From assembly GCF_901827185.1 (NCBI RefSeq), contig NZ_LR594671.1, positions 2,666,001 through 2,730,000 on the forward strand: DNA of 64,000 bases. The letters are read 5' to 3'. The translations under genes were made by a program, and so were the position numbers. A model generated the notes under the pieces. The model did not search any database and was not told the DNA's origin. It saw only the letters and a list, made by a program, of their open reading frames with translations. Position 1 is the stretch's first letter. Every line of letters begins with the position of its first letter. This document shows, piece by piece, positions 1 through 11,013 of the stretch. This stretch comes from Variovorax sp. PBL-E5. Lineage in GTDB: Bacteria; Pseudomonadota; Gammaproteobacteria; Burkholderiales; Burkholderiaceae_C.

Positions 1-134
1 TCGAGGTAGGCGCAGGCCACGCGGACGGACGGGTCCAGCGCCTGAACGCGTCGGGCCACGGCCTCCACCGGCAGGCGCCAGCGCTCGTCGCGCGAACCGT
101 GCGCGAACAGCACGATGCCGGCGATTGCAGCCAT
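1..134 (-). CDS. CbiX-like sirohydrochlorin chelatase, N-terminal fragment
   Basis: The minus strand read from an ATG at 134 gives about 44 residues before the window edge. They include IVLFAHGSRD near residues 7-16, followed by an amphipathic helix and a VRVACAYL segment. That opening strand plus the HGSRD metal-binding histidine is typical of the short CbiX/SirB class of sirohydrochlorin chelatases, which insert cobalt or iron into a tetrapyrrole. The start lies 5 bp after the lptG stop, so it is probably co-transcribed behind lptF-lptG. Only the N-terminus is visible, so metal specificity and full length cannot be judged. Confidence 0.6.
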   Translation of the reverse strand, partial: MAAIAGIVLFAHGSRDERWRLPVEAVARRVQALDPSVRVACAYL

Positions 135-139
135 CGTCG

Positions 140-1249
140 CTAGCGCCTCAATACCAGCCAGGTGAATGCGGCCAGCGACATCACCGAATAGATCATTCCC
201 GGCGCCGCCGCCGTGAACCACGGCACCCAGTTGCCCAGGTTGCCCAGGTACCCGAACACGTTGTTCAGCAGGAAGAAACTGATGCCGATCATCACGCCGC
301 CGAACACGTAGGTCGCCAGGCCCGCCTGGCGGAAGTGCAGGTAGGCGAAGGGCAGGGCGAGCACGACCATCACGAGGCACGACAGCGGATAGAACACCTT
401 GCGCCAGAACTCGATCTCGTAGCGCTGCGCCGTCTGGCCGTTGGCATCGAGGTGGCGGATGTATTCGAACAGGTCGAGCGTGCGCATGCGGTCCGGGCGC
501 AGCAGGGCGACCGACACCATTTCGCTGGACAGGGAGCTCGGCCAGACGAGGGTCGGCAACGTGCTCGTGACGACACGCGCCTTGTCACCGGTTCCGCTCG
601 TTTCGTACTGCTGGCGCTCGACGCCGAAGAGCCGCCATTGGCCGTTCTCGATGCGCGCGAGCGAAGCCGAGGTCTGTGCGACGAGAAAGCCCTTGGCATC
701 GAATTCGAAGATGCGCGAGTCCTTGAGGGTGCCGTCGCGGCCCATCGAGATCACGTTGACCGCATAGGACTTGTCGCCTTGCTTCTCCTTCAGCCAGGCG
801 CCGGTATTGCCGGCCAGCGCATAGACGTTCTGATAGCGCGATTTGAGCAGCTGGGCCGTGCGATCCGAAATCGGCGAGACATAGTCGCCCACGGCGAAGG
901 TCAGCACCACGAAGCCGAGACCCAGCAGCAGAAGCGCCCGCAACGCCCGCCAGGGTCCGAGGCCGCTGGTACGCAGGATCGTGTATTCGGAACTCTGGGC
1001 GAACCTCGCCATCACGAAGATGGTGCCGATCAGCACCGTGATCGGCAGCAGCTCGTACAGGTGGCTGGGGATCAGCAGGGTGACGTAGATCAGCGCCTGG
1101 CCGGCCCCGTAGCCCAGGCTCGTGGGCTTGCCGATCGATTGCAGCTCGTCGACGAAATCGAAGAAGAAGAACAGGCTCAGGAAGCCGAGCGTGACGAAGG
1201 CCACCGCCTTGATCACCTCGACGTAGATCAGTCGACGGATGGTTTTCAC
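140..1249 (-). CDS. lptG: LPS export permease LptG
   Basis: LptG is an inner-membrane subunit of the LptB2FG transporter, which extracts lipopolysaccharide and passes it to LptC/LptA. The 369-residue product has the LptF/LptG pattern: a membrane segment at about 10-30, two more at about 52-80 and 103-121, a periplasmic beta-rich domain of roughly 150 residues, and three C-terminal membrane segments. The conserved EYTILRTSG stretch lies at 88-96. I chose a GTG start at 1249 because it overlaps the lptF stop in a GTGA and directly precedes the family-typical KTIRRLIYVEVIKA opening. A longer in-frame reading exists upstream but only shadows lptF. Confidence 0.95.
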   Translation of the reverse strand: MKTIRRLIYVEVIKAVAFVTLGFLSLFFFFDFVDELQSIGKPTSLGYGAGQALIYVTLLIPSHLYELLPITVLIGTIFVMARFAQSSEYTILRTSGLGPWRALRALLLLGLGFVVLTFAVGDYVSPISDRTAQLLKSRYQNVYALAGNTGAWLKEKQGDKSYAVNVISMGRDGTLKDSRIFEFDAKGFLVAQTSASLARIENGQWRLFGVERQQYETSGTGDKARVVTSTLPTLVWPSSLSSEMVSVALLRPDRMRTLDLFEYIRHLDANGQTAQRYEIEFWRKVFYPLSCLVMVVLALPFAYLHFRQAGLATYVFGGVMIGISFFLLNNVFGYLGNLGNWVPWFTAAAPGMIYSVMSLAAFTWLVLRR

Positions 1250-2355
1250 GCGTGGGATTCGTTCGCGGGTGACCTGCCGGCGCGACGTGGCAGCAGGCTC
1301 CAGTTGTAGTGTCGCTTGGCAAGCCAGGCCAGGCCGATCAGCAGGGTCCCGCCATGCAGCGCAAGCAGGAAGCCGCCCATGCCGTAACGGCCGGTCGACA
1401 CCCAGCTCTGGCCGAGGTTGATCATGTTGTAGTAGATGACGAACGCAAACAGTGCGAAAAGCAGGTTGCCGCTGCGCCCGACCCTGGGATTCACGCTGGA
1501 CAGCGCGAGTGCCAGCAGCACGAAATTGGCCCCCGCCAGCACCATGCCGAAGCGCCATGCCAGCTCGCCGAGGTTCATCAGGGTCGGCTTCCGCAGCAGC
1601 GAGAGCGTGGTGAGCGAGCGGGCCGGCTCGGCGTCGCCCGAATTGCCCGAGTCGCCGCCGGTCCTGGCACCGTAGGTCTGGAATTCGCTGATCTTCAGCT
1701 CCGTGCTGGACAACGGCCGCTCGACGCGCTGGCCGTTGCTCAGCAGCAGGTAGCGCGCATCGCCGATGGTCTCGACATGGCCGCTGCGGGCCGAGGTGGT
1801 GATCTGCAGGTTGCGCTCGACCGAGGAGATGAAGACGTTCGATGCCGTGGCGCCATCGGGCGTGTCCTTGTCGATGAAGAACACGCGGTTGCGTCCGGCC
1901 GACTCGCGGAATTCGCCCGGCGCCACGCGCTCGATGTCGCTGCGGTGCTCGTACTGATCGCGCATGCCCTGGGTCTGCGAATTGGCCCACGGCCAGCCGA
2001 TCAGCGCGAACATCGCGATCAGCACCAGCACCGGCCATGCGAAGCGGAACACCGGTTCGACGAAATCGGCCAGGCCGCGCCCGCTGGAGAACCAGATCAC
2101 CATTTCGCTGTCGCTGTACATGCGCGACAGCGTGCCGACGATGGCGATGAACAGGCTGAGGCTGAGGATGGTGGGCATGTAGCCGAGCACCGTGTAGGTC
2201 ATCACCAGGAAGACCTCGGAGGGATTGACGCTGCCCTTGGACGCCAGGCCCAGCGTGCGGATCAGCATCATCGTCATGACGATGGTGACCAGCACCACGA
2301 GCGTGGCGCCGAAGCTGCGCGACAGCTCCTTGCGTAGAGAGGAATGGAATAACAT
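1246..2355 (-). CDS. lptF: LPS export permease LptF
   Basis: LptF is the partner permease of LptG in the LPS export ABC transporter. The 369-residue protein opens with FHSSLRKELSRSFGATL and then a membrane segment. It carries the SEMVIWFSSG motif after the second membrane segment, matching the E-x-R/W-x-SG signature shared with LptG, and ends with three membrane helices. The start at 2355 is an ATG only 21 bp from the divergent pepA start, so the two promoters must overlap or lie within each other's coding sequence. The gene is translationally coupled to lptG through a GTGA overlap. Confidence 0.95.
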   Translation of the reverse strand: MLFHSSLRKELSRSFGATLVVLVTIVMTMMLIRTLGLASKGSVNPSEVFLVMTYTVLGYMPTILSLSLFIAIVGTLSRMYSDSEMVIWFSSGRGLADFVEPVFRFAWPVLVLIAMFALIGWPWANSQTQGMRDQYEHRSDIERVAPGEFRESAGRNRVFFIDKDTPDGATASNVFISSVERNLQITTSARSGHVETIGDARYLLLSNGQRVERPLSSTELKISEFQTYGARTGGDSGNSGDAEPARSLTTLSLLRKPTLMNLGELAWRFGMVLAGANFVLLALALSSVNPRVGRSGNLLFALFAFVIYYNMINLGQSWVSTGRYGMGGFLLALHGGTLLIGLAWLAKRHYNWSLLPRRAGRSPANESHA

Positions 2356-2376
2356 CGTCGAGGGAAAAAAAGGATT

Positions 2377-3879
2377 ATGGACTTTCAACTCAAGACCCTC
2401 TCCATCGCTCAGGCCGCGGCCGAGAAAACCGACGCGCTGATCGTCCTCGTGGCGTCCCAGGCCGGCACCTCCAAGGATGCGCTCTCGGCGTTGATCGCCG
2501 AAGCCCGCAAGGCCGGCGACCTGCCCGACAAGGCTGGCAAACTGCTTTCGCTCTACCGCCCGCCAGGGATCGCTGCGCCGCGCGTGCTGCTGGTCTCGGC
2601 GGGCGACGGCAAGCCCACGTCGGTGCGAAGCGCGGTGACGGCGGCCGTCAACGCAGCCAAGGCCGCCAACCCCAAGCGCCTCGCGATCGTGTTCGCCGGC
2701 GCCGTGGACGCTGCCTGTCTGCGCAGCGCCGTGGTGGCGGCGGCCGATGCGAGCTATGTCTACACCACGACCAAGTCGAAGGCCGAGCCCCGCACGATCC
2801 GGCAGTTGGTCTTCGGCGTGGCCGATTCGGCCGCGCAGCGCGGCGCCTTCGACCAGGCCGCTGCCACGGTGGCAGGTGTCGAGCTGGCCAAGGAATGGGG
2901 CAATCGTCCGGCCAACTACTGCACGCCTTCGCTGTTGGCCGATGCCGCCGGCAAGCTGGCCGCGCTGCCGCGCGTGAAGTGCGAGGTGCTGGGCCCGAAG
3001 GAGGTCGCGAAGCTCGGCATGGGCGCTTTCGCTGGCGTGGCCCAGGGGTCCGCCGAGCCGCTGCGCTTCATCGTGCTGCGCTACCAGGGCGCGCCCAAGG
3101 ACCAGGCCCCCGTGGTGCTGGTCGGCAAGGGCATCACCTTCGACACCGGCGGCGTCTCGCTCAAGCCGGCGGCCGAGATGGACGAGATGAAGTTCGACAT
3201 GTGCGGCGCAGCCAGCGTGCTGGGCGTGTTCCGCGCGCTCGGCGACATCCAGCCCGCGATCAACGTGATCGGCCTGATCCCGAGCTGCGAGAACATGAAC
3301 GACGGCCGCGCGCTCAAGCCGGGCGACGTGGTGACGAGCATGAGCGGGCAGACCATCGAGGTGCTCAACACCGACGCCGAAGGCCGCCTGATCCTGTGCG
3401 ACGCGCTCAACTACGCCAAGCGCTTCGAGCCGGCCGCGGTGATCGACATCGCGACGCTGACCGGTGCCTGCGTGATCGCACTGGGCGGTGTGCGCAGCGG
3501 TCTTTTCGCGACCGACGAAGCGCTGGCGAGCGCGTTGCAGGCCGCGGGCGAGGAGTCGCTGGACCGCTGCTGGCGCATGCCGCTCGACGAAGACTATGCG
3601 GAGGGCCTCAAGAGCAACTTCGCCGACGTGGCCAACATCGCCGGCCGCGCAGGCGGTGCGATCACCGCGGCCAAGTTCCTGCAACGCTTCACCACCGACT
3701 TCCCCTGGGCGCATCTCGACATCGCGGGCGTGGCGTGGAAGAGCGGGCAGGCCAAGGGATCGACCGGTCGGCCGGTCGGACTGCTGCTGGCCTACCTGCT
3801 GGGCCGGGCTTCCTCGGACAACGCGAAGACTGCGTCGCCCAAGGCGCGCAAGGCTCGCAAGACTGCGTCGGCGAAGTGA
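2377..3879 (+). CDS. pepA: Leucyl aminopeptidase (M17 family)
   Basis: This is a cytosolic, two-metal aminopeptidase that removes N-terminal residues from peptides. The 500-residue protein has an N-terminal alpha/beta domain (about 1-165) and a C-terminal catalytic domain. The M17 signature NTDAEGRL is at 331-338. Metal and catalytic residues are visible in KGITFDTGG (251-259; K251, D256) and around SLKP (K263). The C-terminal tail after about 480 is Lys/Ala-rich and probably disordered. An AAAGGA-like ribosome site precedes the ATG. PepA proteins in some bacteria also bind DNA, but nothing here tests that. holC follows with a GTGA overlap. Confidence 0.95.
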   Translation: MDFQLKTLSIAQAAAEKTDALIVLVASQAGTSKDALSALIAEARKAGDLPDKAGKLLSLYRPPGIAAPRVLLVSAGDGKPTSVRSAVTAAVNAAKAANPKRLAIVFAGAVDAACLRSAVVAAADASYVYTTTKSKAEPRTIRQLVFGVADSAAQRGAFDQAAATVAGVELAKEWGNRPANYCTPSLLADAAGKLAALPRVKCEVLGPKEVAKLGMGAFAGVAQGSAEPLRFIVLRYQGAPKDQAPVVLVGKGITFDTGGVSLKPAAEMDEMKFDMCGAASVLGVFRALGDIQPAINVIGLIPSCENMNDGRALKPGDVVTSMSGQTIEVLNTDAEGRLILCDALNYAKRFEPAAVIDIATLTGACVIALGGVRSGLFATDEALASALQAAGEESLDRCWRMPLDEDYAEGLKSNFADVANIAGRAGGAITAAKFLQRFTTDFPWAHLDIAGVAWKSGQAKGSTGRPVGLLLAYLLGRASSDNAKTASPKARKARKTASAK

Positions 3880-4316
3880 CCGAGATCGACTTCCACTTCA
3901 ACATGCCGGACAAGCTGGGCTATGCCTGCCGGCTATTGCGCAAGGCGGTCGGCGGCCGCAATGCGCGCGTGGTGGTGGTCGCCGACGGCGCGACGCTGGA
4001 TGCGCTCGACCAGATGCTGTGGACCTTCTCGCCGCCGGAATTCATCGCCCATTGCCGCAGCACCGCCGAGCCGCAGACCGTGTCGCGCTCGCCGGTCGTT
4101 CTGGCGGACAGCGCCGATGCGCCATCGCCCCACCGCCAGGTGCTGCTGAATCTCGGCGCCGAACTGCCCGCAGGCTTCGAGCGCTTCGAACGCTTGATCG
4201 ACACGGTCAGCGGCGACGACGACGCCGATCGCTCCGCAGCCCGCAAGCGCTGGCGGCACTACGCGGATCGCGGCTATGCGATCCAGCGCCACGACTTTGC
4301 AGGAAGCTCCAGCTGA
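3876..4316 (+). CDS. holC: DNA polymerase III chi subunit
   Basis: Chi links the clamp loader to single-strand binding protein during replication. The 146-residue product starts with TEIDFHFNMPDKLGYACRLL and has the chi-type DQMLWTFSPPEFIAHC segment near the middle and a WRHYADRGYAIQRHD ending. Length matches the family. The GTG start at 3876 overlaps the pepA stop, giving the pepA-holC coupling common in Burkholderiales and also seen in enterobacteria. Its own stop overlaps the next start in a TGATG. Confidence 0.9.
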   Translation: MTEIDFHFNMPDKLGYACRLLRKAVGGRNARVVVVADGATLDALDQMLWTFSPPEFIAHCRSTAEPQTVSRSPVVLADSADAPSPHRQVLLNLGAELPAGFERFERLIDTVSGDDDADRSAARKRWRHYADRGYAIQRHDFAGSSS

Positions 4317-4738
4317 TGGCCGGCACGCAGCGCACACCGCCTCGCTTCGTTCCCACCTTGACGACGGTCCTCGAACTGCCGCCGGAGGCCGCGCCTGTCG
4401 CCGAGGCGACCTTGCCTGCGGATGTGCCGCCGCCAGCGGTGAGCGAGCCGTCGCGCACCATCGCGCTGGACCCGCAGGCGCAGCGGTCCGAAGCCGAGAT
4501 CTTCCGGCTCGAGGAGCAGTTGCTGCATCGCGTGCTGCAGCGCGTCGACCTGTCCCTGGAGGAGCATCTGAGCGACGCGGTGTCAGCTGCCGTTCAGCAG
4601 CAACTCGATGCCCTGATCCCCAGATTGCGCAATGAAATCGAGACGGTTTTGCGTGCGTTGGTGAGTGAAGCGCTGGCCCACGAGCTTTCGGACAACACAG
4701 GGTCTACGCCAGCGCTGCGCGCGCAAACCTTGGGCTAA
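4316..4738 (+). CDS. Uncharacterised protein downstream of holC (DUF2486-like)
   Basis: The 140-residue product begins with a low-complexity Pro/Ala-rich half (to about residue 60) followed by a helical half rich in Glu, Leu and Arg, including RLEEQLLHRVLQRVDLSL. There is no signal peptide, membrane segment or catalytic motif. It is coupled to holC through a TGATG overlap. A short protein of this architecture commonly follows holC in Burkholderiales and is often catalogued as DUF2486; I make that link by position and style only. A coiled-coil or partner-binding role is a guess. Confidence 0.7.
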   Translation: MAGTQRTPPRFVPTLTTVLELPPEAAPVAEATLPADVPPPAVSEPSRTIALDPQAQRSEAEIFRLEEQLLHRVLQRVDLSLEEHLSDAVSAAVQQQLDALIPRLRNEIETVLRALVSEALAHELSDNTGSTPALRAQTLG

Positions 4739-4860
4739 ACTGCGCGCCGGGTCGAAAGCGCGAGGGCGCTGTGCATCCTCGGCGCGGTACTTGCTCGGTG
4801 GCTGTGCCCGGATCGAAAGACCGGTTTTCAACTCTATTCATCAATGTTCTGGAGGTTCCC

Positions 4861-6069
4861 ATGCAATTGAAATGGACTGCGGTCGCACTGGCTGCTGCTA
4901 TCACCCTCGCGGCCTGCGGCAAGAAGGAAGAAGCTGCTGCGCCCGCGGCGGCTCCCGCACCCACTGCAGCGGCACCTGCGGCTGCGCCTCCCGCCGATGC
5001 ACTGGTCGTCAAGATCGGACACGTCGCGCCGACCAGCGGCCCCATCGCCCACCTCGGCAAGGACAATGAATTGGGCGCACGCATGGCCATCGAGGATCTG
5101 AATGCCGCGAATGTCAAGATCGGCGACAAGGTTGCCAAGTTCGAGCTGGTGGCCGAAGACGATGCAGGCGATCCCAAGCAAGGCACCGCGGTTGCCCAGA
5201 AGCTGGTCGACAGCAAGGTCAACGGCGTCGTGGGTCACCTGAACTCTGGTACCACGATCCCGGCTTCCAAGATCTACAGCGATGCCGGCATTCCGCAGAT
5301 CTCGCCCTCGGCGACCAACCCCAAGTACACACGCCAGGGCTTCAAGACGGCCTTCCGCGTGGTGGCTGACGACACGCAGCTCGGCGGCACGCTGGGCAAG
5401 TACGCGGTCGAAACGCTCAAGGGCAAAAACATCGCCGTGATCGACGACCGCACCGCCTACGGCCAGGGCGTCGCTGAAGAATTCGAGAAGGCCGCCAAGG
5501 CTGCCGGCGGCACCATCGTCGGCCATGAATTCACGACCGACAAGTCGACCGACTTCAACGCCATCCTGACCAAGCTCAAGGGCGCCAAGCCCGACGTGCT
5601 GTTCTTCGGCGGCATGGACGCCGTCGGCGGCCCGATGCTCAAGCAGGTCAAGCAGCTCGGCATGGACGTGAAGTTCATGGGCGGCGACGGCCTGTGCACG
5701 GCCGAGCTGGCCAAGCTGGCCGGCGACGCGATCGGCGAAGACAAGGTCGTCTGCGCCGAAGCCGGTGGTGTCGAAGGCGACTTCAAGGCACCGCTGGAGG
5801 CCTGGAAGGCGAAGTTCAAGGAAAAGAACGGCGTCGAGGTCCAGATCTATGCACCGTATGTCTACGACGCTGTGGAGGTGCTGGCTGCCGCGATGGTGAA
5901 GGCCGGCTCGGCCGATCCCGAGAAGTACCTGCCTGAAGTCGGCAAGATCCAATACAAGGGCCTGACCGGTCCGATCGCATTCGACGAAAAGGGCGACATC
6001 AAGAACGGTGCGCTGACGCTCTACACCTACAAGGGTGGCCAGCGCGTGCAGATCGCCGTCGTGCGCTGA
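4861..6069 (+). CDS. Branched-chain amino-acid ABC transporter substrate-binding lipoprotein
   Basis: This is a periplasmic-binding-protein fold type I receptor (LivJ/LivK family) that delivers branched-chain or related amino acids to an ABC permease. The ATG at 4861 gives a lipoprotein signal with lipobox LAAC and lipidation at C19. An Ala/Pro-rich tether follows (about 25-47). The mature domain opens with VVKIGHVAPTSGPIAHLGKD, typical of LivJ proteins, and includes a GHLNSGTTIPAS ligand-loop region. Length is 402 residues. The gene stands alone, with no permease or ATPase genes next to it, and is followed by a strong terminator. Lipid anchoring of a LivJ-type protein in a Gram-negative is noteworthy but not rare in this group. 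Confidence 0.9.
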   Translation: MQLKWTAVALAAAITLAACGKKEEAAAPAAAPAPTAAAPAAAPPADALVVKIGHVAPTSGPIAHLGKDNELGARMAIEDLNAANVKIGDKVAKFELVAEDDAGDPKQGTAVAQKLVDSKVNGVVGHLNSGTTIPASKIYSDAGIPQISPSATNPKYTRQGFKTAFRVVADDTQLGGTLGKYAVETLKGKNIAVIDDRTAYGQGVAEEFEKAAKAAGGTIVGHEFTTDKSTDFNAILTKLKGAKPDVLFFGGMDAVGGPMLKQVKQLGMDVKFMGGDGLCTAELAKLAGDAIGEDKVVCAEAGGVEGDFKAPLEAWKAKFKEKNGVEVQIYAPYVYDAVEVLAAAMVKAGSADPEKYLPEVGKIQYKGLTGPIAFDEKGDIKNGALTLYTYKGGQRVQIAVVR

Positions 6070-6090
6070 GCGCATCGCGCCAAAAGACAA

Positions 6091-6111
6091 GGGGCCTTCG
6101 GGCCCCTTTTT
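6091..6111 (+). terminator. Rho-independent terminator after the LivJ-type gene
   Basis: A GGGGCC/GGCCCC stem with a TTCG tetraloop is followed by five T residues, about 20 bp after the stop codon. The converging receiver gene ends at 6114, so its tail lies against this structure. Confidence 0.9.
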
Positions 6112-6113
6112 CG

Positions 6114-6500
6114 TTAGGTGCTGCCGGTCGGCGCAGCGTCGCTGTTGCAATAGTCGAAGAAGGCTTCGAGATCCCTCGACTTGTCGAACACGGCGTCGGC
6201 GCCCAGTGCCTTGCAGCGCGAACGAATGTCGGCATTGACGTAGTTGCTGAGCACCACCGCGCGCTGTTGCGGTGCGCGCCTGGCACAGCTTCTGAGCACG
6301 CCCAGGCCGGAGCCTTCCTTGAGGAAGAGGTCCACAATCAGGAGTTGCCATTCGTCGGCATGGGCGGCGAGCCACTCGATGGTGGCGGCCTCCGTTTCAG
6401 CGCAACCGACGACTTGCACGCCGGCCAGATCTTCCAGTGCGGGGATCAGGTTTTCTCGGATGGTCCTGTTGTCTTCGACAAGGAACGTGAAGAGGGCCAT
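6114..6500 (-). CDS. Stand-alone receiver-domain protein
   Basis: The 128-residue product is a single CheY-like receiver with no output domain. Acidic pocket residues E9 and D10, phospho-acceptor D57 in LIVDLFL, S85 in VVLSNYVN and K107 in VFDKSRD are all in place. There is no kinase nearby. It therefore probably receives phosphate from a distant histidine kinase and acts through protein contact. The next gene upstream on the same strand encodes a coiled-coil protein, a possible partner. Start is the ATG at 6500; the stop lies next to the terminator of the convergent gene. Confidence 0.85.
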   Translation of the reverse strand: MALFTFLVEDNRTIRENLIPALEDLAGVQVVGCAETEAATIEWLAAHADEWQLLIVDLFLKEGSGLGVLRSCARRAPQQRAVVLSNYVNADIRSRCKALGADAVFDKSRDLEAFFDYCNSDAAPTGST

Positions 6501-6607
6501 GCGTCTGGATGCCTACGAAACTAGCTGCTCAACTTAATCTTTGTGTCCGGGCAGTGCCCAGGAGCCGGCAGCGCGCTATCGCGTAGGAGAAAGCAGACGG
6601 CCGTGCG

Positions 6608-6976
6608 TCAGCCCTCGGTCGATGCGCCGCGGGACGATCGGGCTTTGGTATTCAGCTTGTCGATCATGGCCTGGTTTTCGTCGCGCTCGGCCGTGACCTC
6701 GACGCGCCGCTCGATTTCCTGGGTCAGCGCGGCATTGACCTCGGCCAGCGTTTCCGCCGATTGCGCCAGCTTCTTTTCGAGTTGCCCGGCATGTTCGATG
6801 GCCTGGGCCACCTCGCCCACCTGGATGTCGTCGGGCAGCTCCTGCTCCAGCACGGTATTGATGACCGCGAGGTTGTCGGATGCGCGCTGCACATCGGCTG
6901 CGACCGCTTCCGTCTTGTCGAGGGTTTGATCGAGCGATGCCGGCGCTCGATCGCGAGATGTGTGAGGTCGGGCCAT
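6608..6976 (-). CDS. Small coiled-coil protein of unknown function
   Basis: The 122-residue product is not recognised. It is strongly helical and charged from about residue 15 to 110, with heptad-like runs such as LEKKLAQSAETLAEVNAAL and EIERRVEVTAERDENQAMI, which suggests a coiled coil. There is no signal peptide or membrane segment. It lies about 107 bp upstream of the receiver gene on the same strand, so the two may share a transcript. Partner and role are unknown. Confidence 0.65.
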   Translation of the reverse strand: MARPHTSRDRAPASLDQTLDKTEAVAADVQRASDNLAVINTVLEQELPDDIQVGEVAQAIEHAGQLEKKLAQSAETLAEVNAALTQEIERRVEVTAERDENQAMIDKLNTKARSSRGASTEG

Positions 6977-7130
6977 CCAGGCTCCTGGAAAGATTGAAGA
7001 ACGACAGGGGGAGGATGGTAAGCCCGGCTGACCTCACTGCGATGGCCCCGCATGAAAAGTCCCTGCGAGAGTCTCCGGCAGCTTCCGGCTCTGGCCGGGG
7101 CAGGCGGCCGAAGGCGATCGCCGAGGTTTT

Positions 7131-7838
7131 TCAATCCTTGAGCGCTGCGAAGGCAATCGCTGCAGGATACGCAACCGCATGGATTGAGAGTTTCGTGAAT
7201 CCAGCCTGCATGACATAGGTCCACGCATCCGCACCGAACTCGGTCTGGACCGCATAGTCGTCGACGGCCGTGGCCGGGCTGCCGTGAAAACTCTTCGACA
7301 GGCCGCTGCGATCGCGGCTCATGCGGCCCACGATGACCGGCACCGTGAAGCACAGCGCGCCGCCGCGTTTCAGAACGCGCCGACATTCGGCGAGCGCGTG
7401 AACCGGATGGGGAACATGTTCCAGCGTGTCCGAGTGCACCACGACGTCGAAGGTTTCGTTGGCGAATGGAATCGAGTGCATGTCGACCTCTGGATAGGCG
7501 CCGAATGCGTAACCGCCAAACGCGCGGAGGACCGGGCTCAGGTTGCCGGCCTCGTTCAGTTCCAGCAGGCGCAGCGCCTGGGCCGCCGCCACTTGGGTCG
7601 CTTGGCGCAAGGTGCCGCCGAAGCCGAGGTAGGACAGCAGGGCATCGGACAACGAGATGGAGCGCAGGTTCGAGCCGCATCCGTTGCACGTCTCTCCCTG
7701 TTGGCGGTCGATGTAGGCAGCTTCGATATCGGAGAGCTGCCACTCATTGATCAGGGCCGGCCAAAGCACTGGGTGCGCGGTGAAAGACTGCCCGCCACAG
7801 ACACTGCATCGCATGGGGTTCTCGTGGATCTTTTGCAA
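7131..7838 (-). CDS. SAM-dependent methyltransferase with N-terminal zinc-ribbon
   Basis: The 235-residue protein starts with two Cys pairs (C11/C14 and C51/C54) that should form a treble-clef or zinc-ribbon. A class I methyltransferase core follows, containing the post-IV region VVVHSDTLEHVPHPVHALA and the RVLKRGGALCFTVP strand typical of Methyltransf_11 proteins. The glycine-rich motif I is not obvious, which may mean an unusual cofactor loop. The substrate cannot be read; proteins of this build often sit in surface-glycan clusters, but no such cluster is here. It starts 38 bp upstream of the M16 peptidase stop region and is downstream of that gene on the same strand. Confidence 0.8.
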   Translation of the reverse strand: MQKIHENPMRCSVCGGQSFTAHPVLWPALINEWQLSDIEAAYIDRQQGETCNGCGSNLRSISLSDALLSYLGFGGTLRQATQVAAAQALRLLELNEAGNLSPVLRAFGGYAFGAYPEVDMHSIPFANETFDVVVHSDTLEHVPHPVHALAECRRVLKRGGALCFTVPVIVGRMSRDRSGLSKSFHGSPATAVDDYAVQTEFGADAWTYVMQAGFTKLSIHAVAYPAAIAFAALKD

Positions 7839-7876
7839 GGCTGAGAGCGTACTGCATGCAGGGTCAAACGAACGCG

Positions 7877-10687
<2,811 letters not shown>

Positions 10688-10788
10688 GTGTTCTCCTCCC
10701 GGCGCGCAATTTACACCACAGGACTGGACCGGCCCGGGTCGCGCATCAAGAGGGTGGACATCCTGTCACGGAAGCCGCACGTGAAAAA

Positions 10789-10813
10789 GCCCCGTGGACA
10801 GGGGCTTTTGAGA
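10789..10813. terminator. Bidirectional terminator, probably the original tRNA-Ser terminator
   Basis: An AAAAGCCCC/GGGGCTTTT stem encloses a short loop and has A and T tracts on both sides, so it could work on either strand. On the minus strand it lies about 40 nt past the 13-bp tRNA-end copy at 10853-10865. Before the element inserted it would have been the terminator just downstream of tRNA-Ser. Confidence 0.8.
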
Positions 10814-10852
10814 AGGCGAGGGTGGGCTGCGGTGGACGGCGCAACCATGTCT

Positions 10853-10865
10853 GGCGGAGCAGGCG
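10853..10865. other. Candidate attachment site, distal copy of tRNA-Ser 3' end
   Basis: The 13 bp GGCGGAGCAGGCG are identical to 29108-29120, which is the 3' end of the tRNA-Ser gene on the minus strand. The flanks differ on both sides. The integrase starts 149 bp inside this border. The repeat is short, so confidence is moderate. Confidence 0.55.
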
Positions 10866-10957
10866 TCCGCAAAAAGATGGCCCGAGTTGTCCCGCGGTAT
10901 GCCAGATTTGCAGAGACTAGCAGGGAAGAGCCCATATTCTCGGTTCCACGTCGATCC

Positions 10958-10986
10958 TTGTAGTTCCGATTAATTCCGCATACATT
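10958..10986 (+). promoter_or_regulatory. Possible integrase promoter
   Basis: A TTGTAG box (10958-10963) and a TACATT box (10981-10986) are separated by 17 bp. The expected transcript start near 10993 lies upstream of the ATG at 11014 but downstream of an alternative GTG at 10987, which supports the ATG start. Confidence 0.45.
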
Positions 10987-11013
10987 GTGGGAACAGATGT
11001 ACATGGAGTGGGG

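Noticed and set aside
4861..6069. A start upstream at 4771 for the LivJ-type protein
   Set aside because: The ATG at 4861 gives a perfect lipoprotein signal peptide; the upstream extension is Arg/Gly-rich leader.
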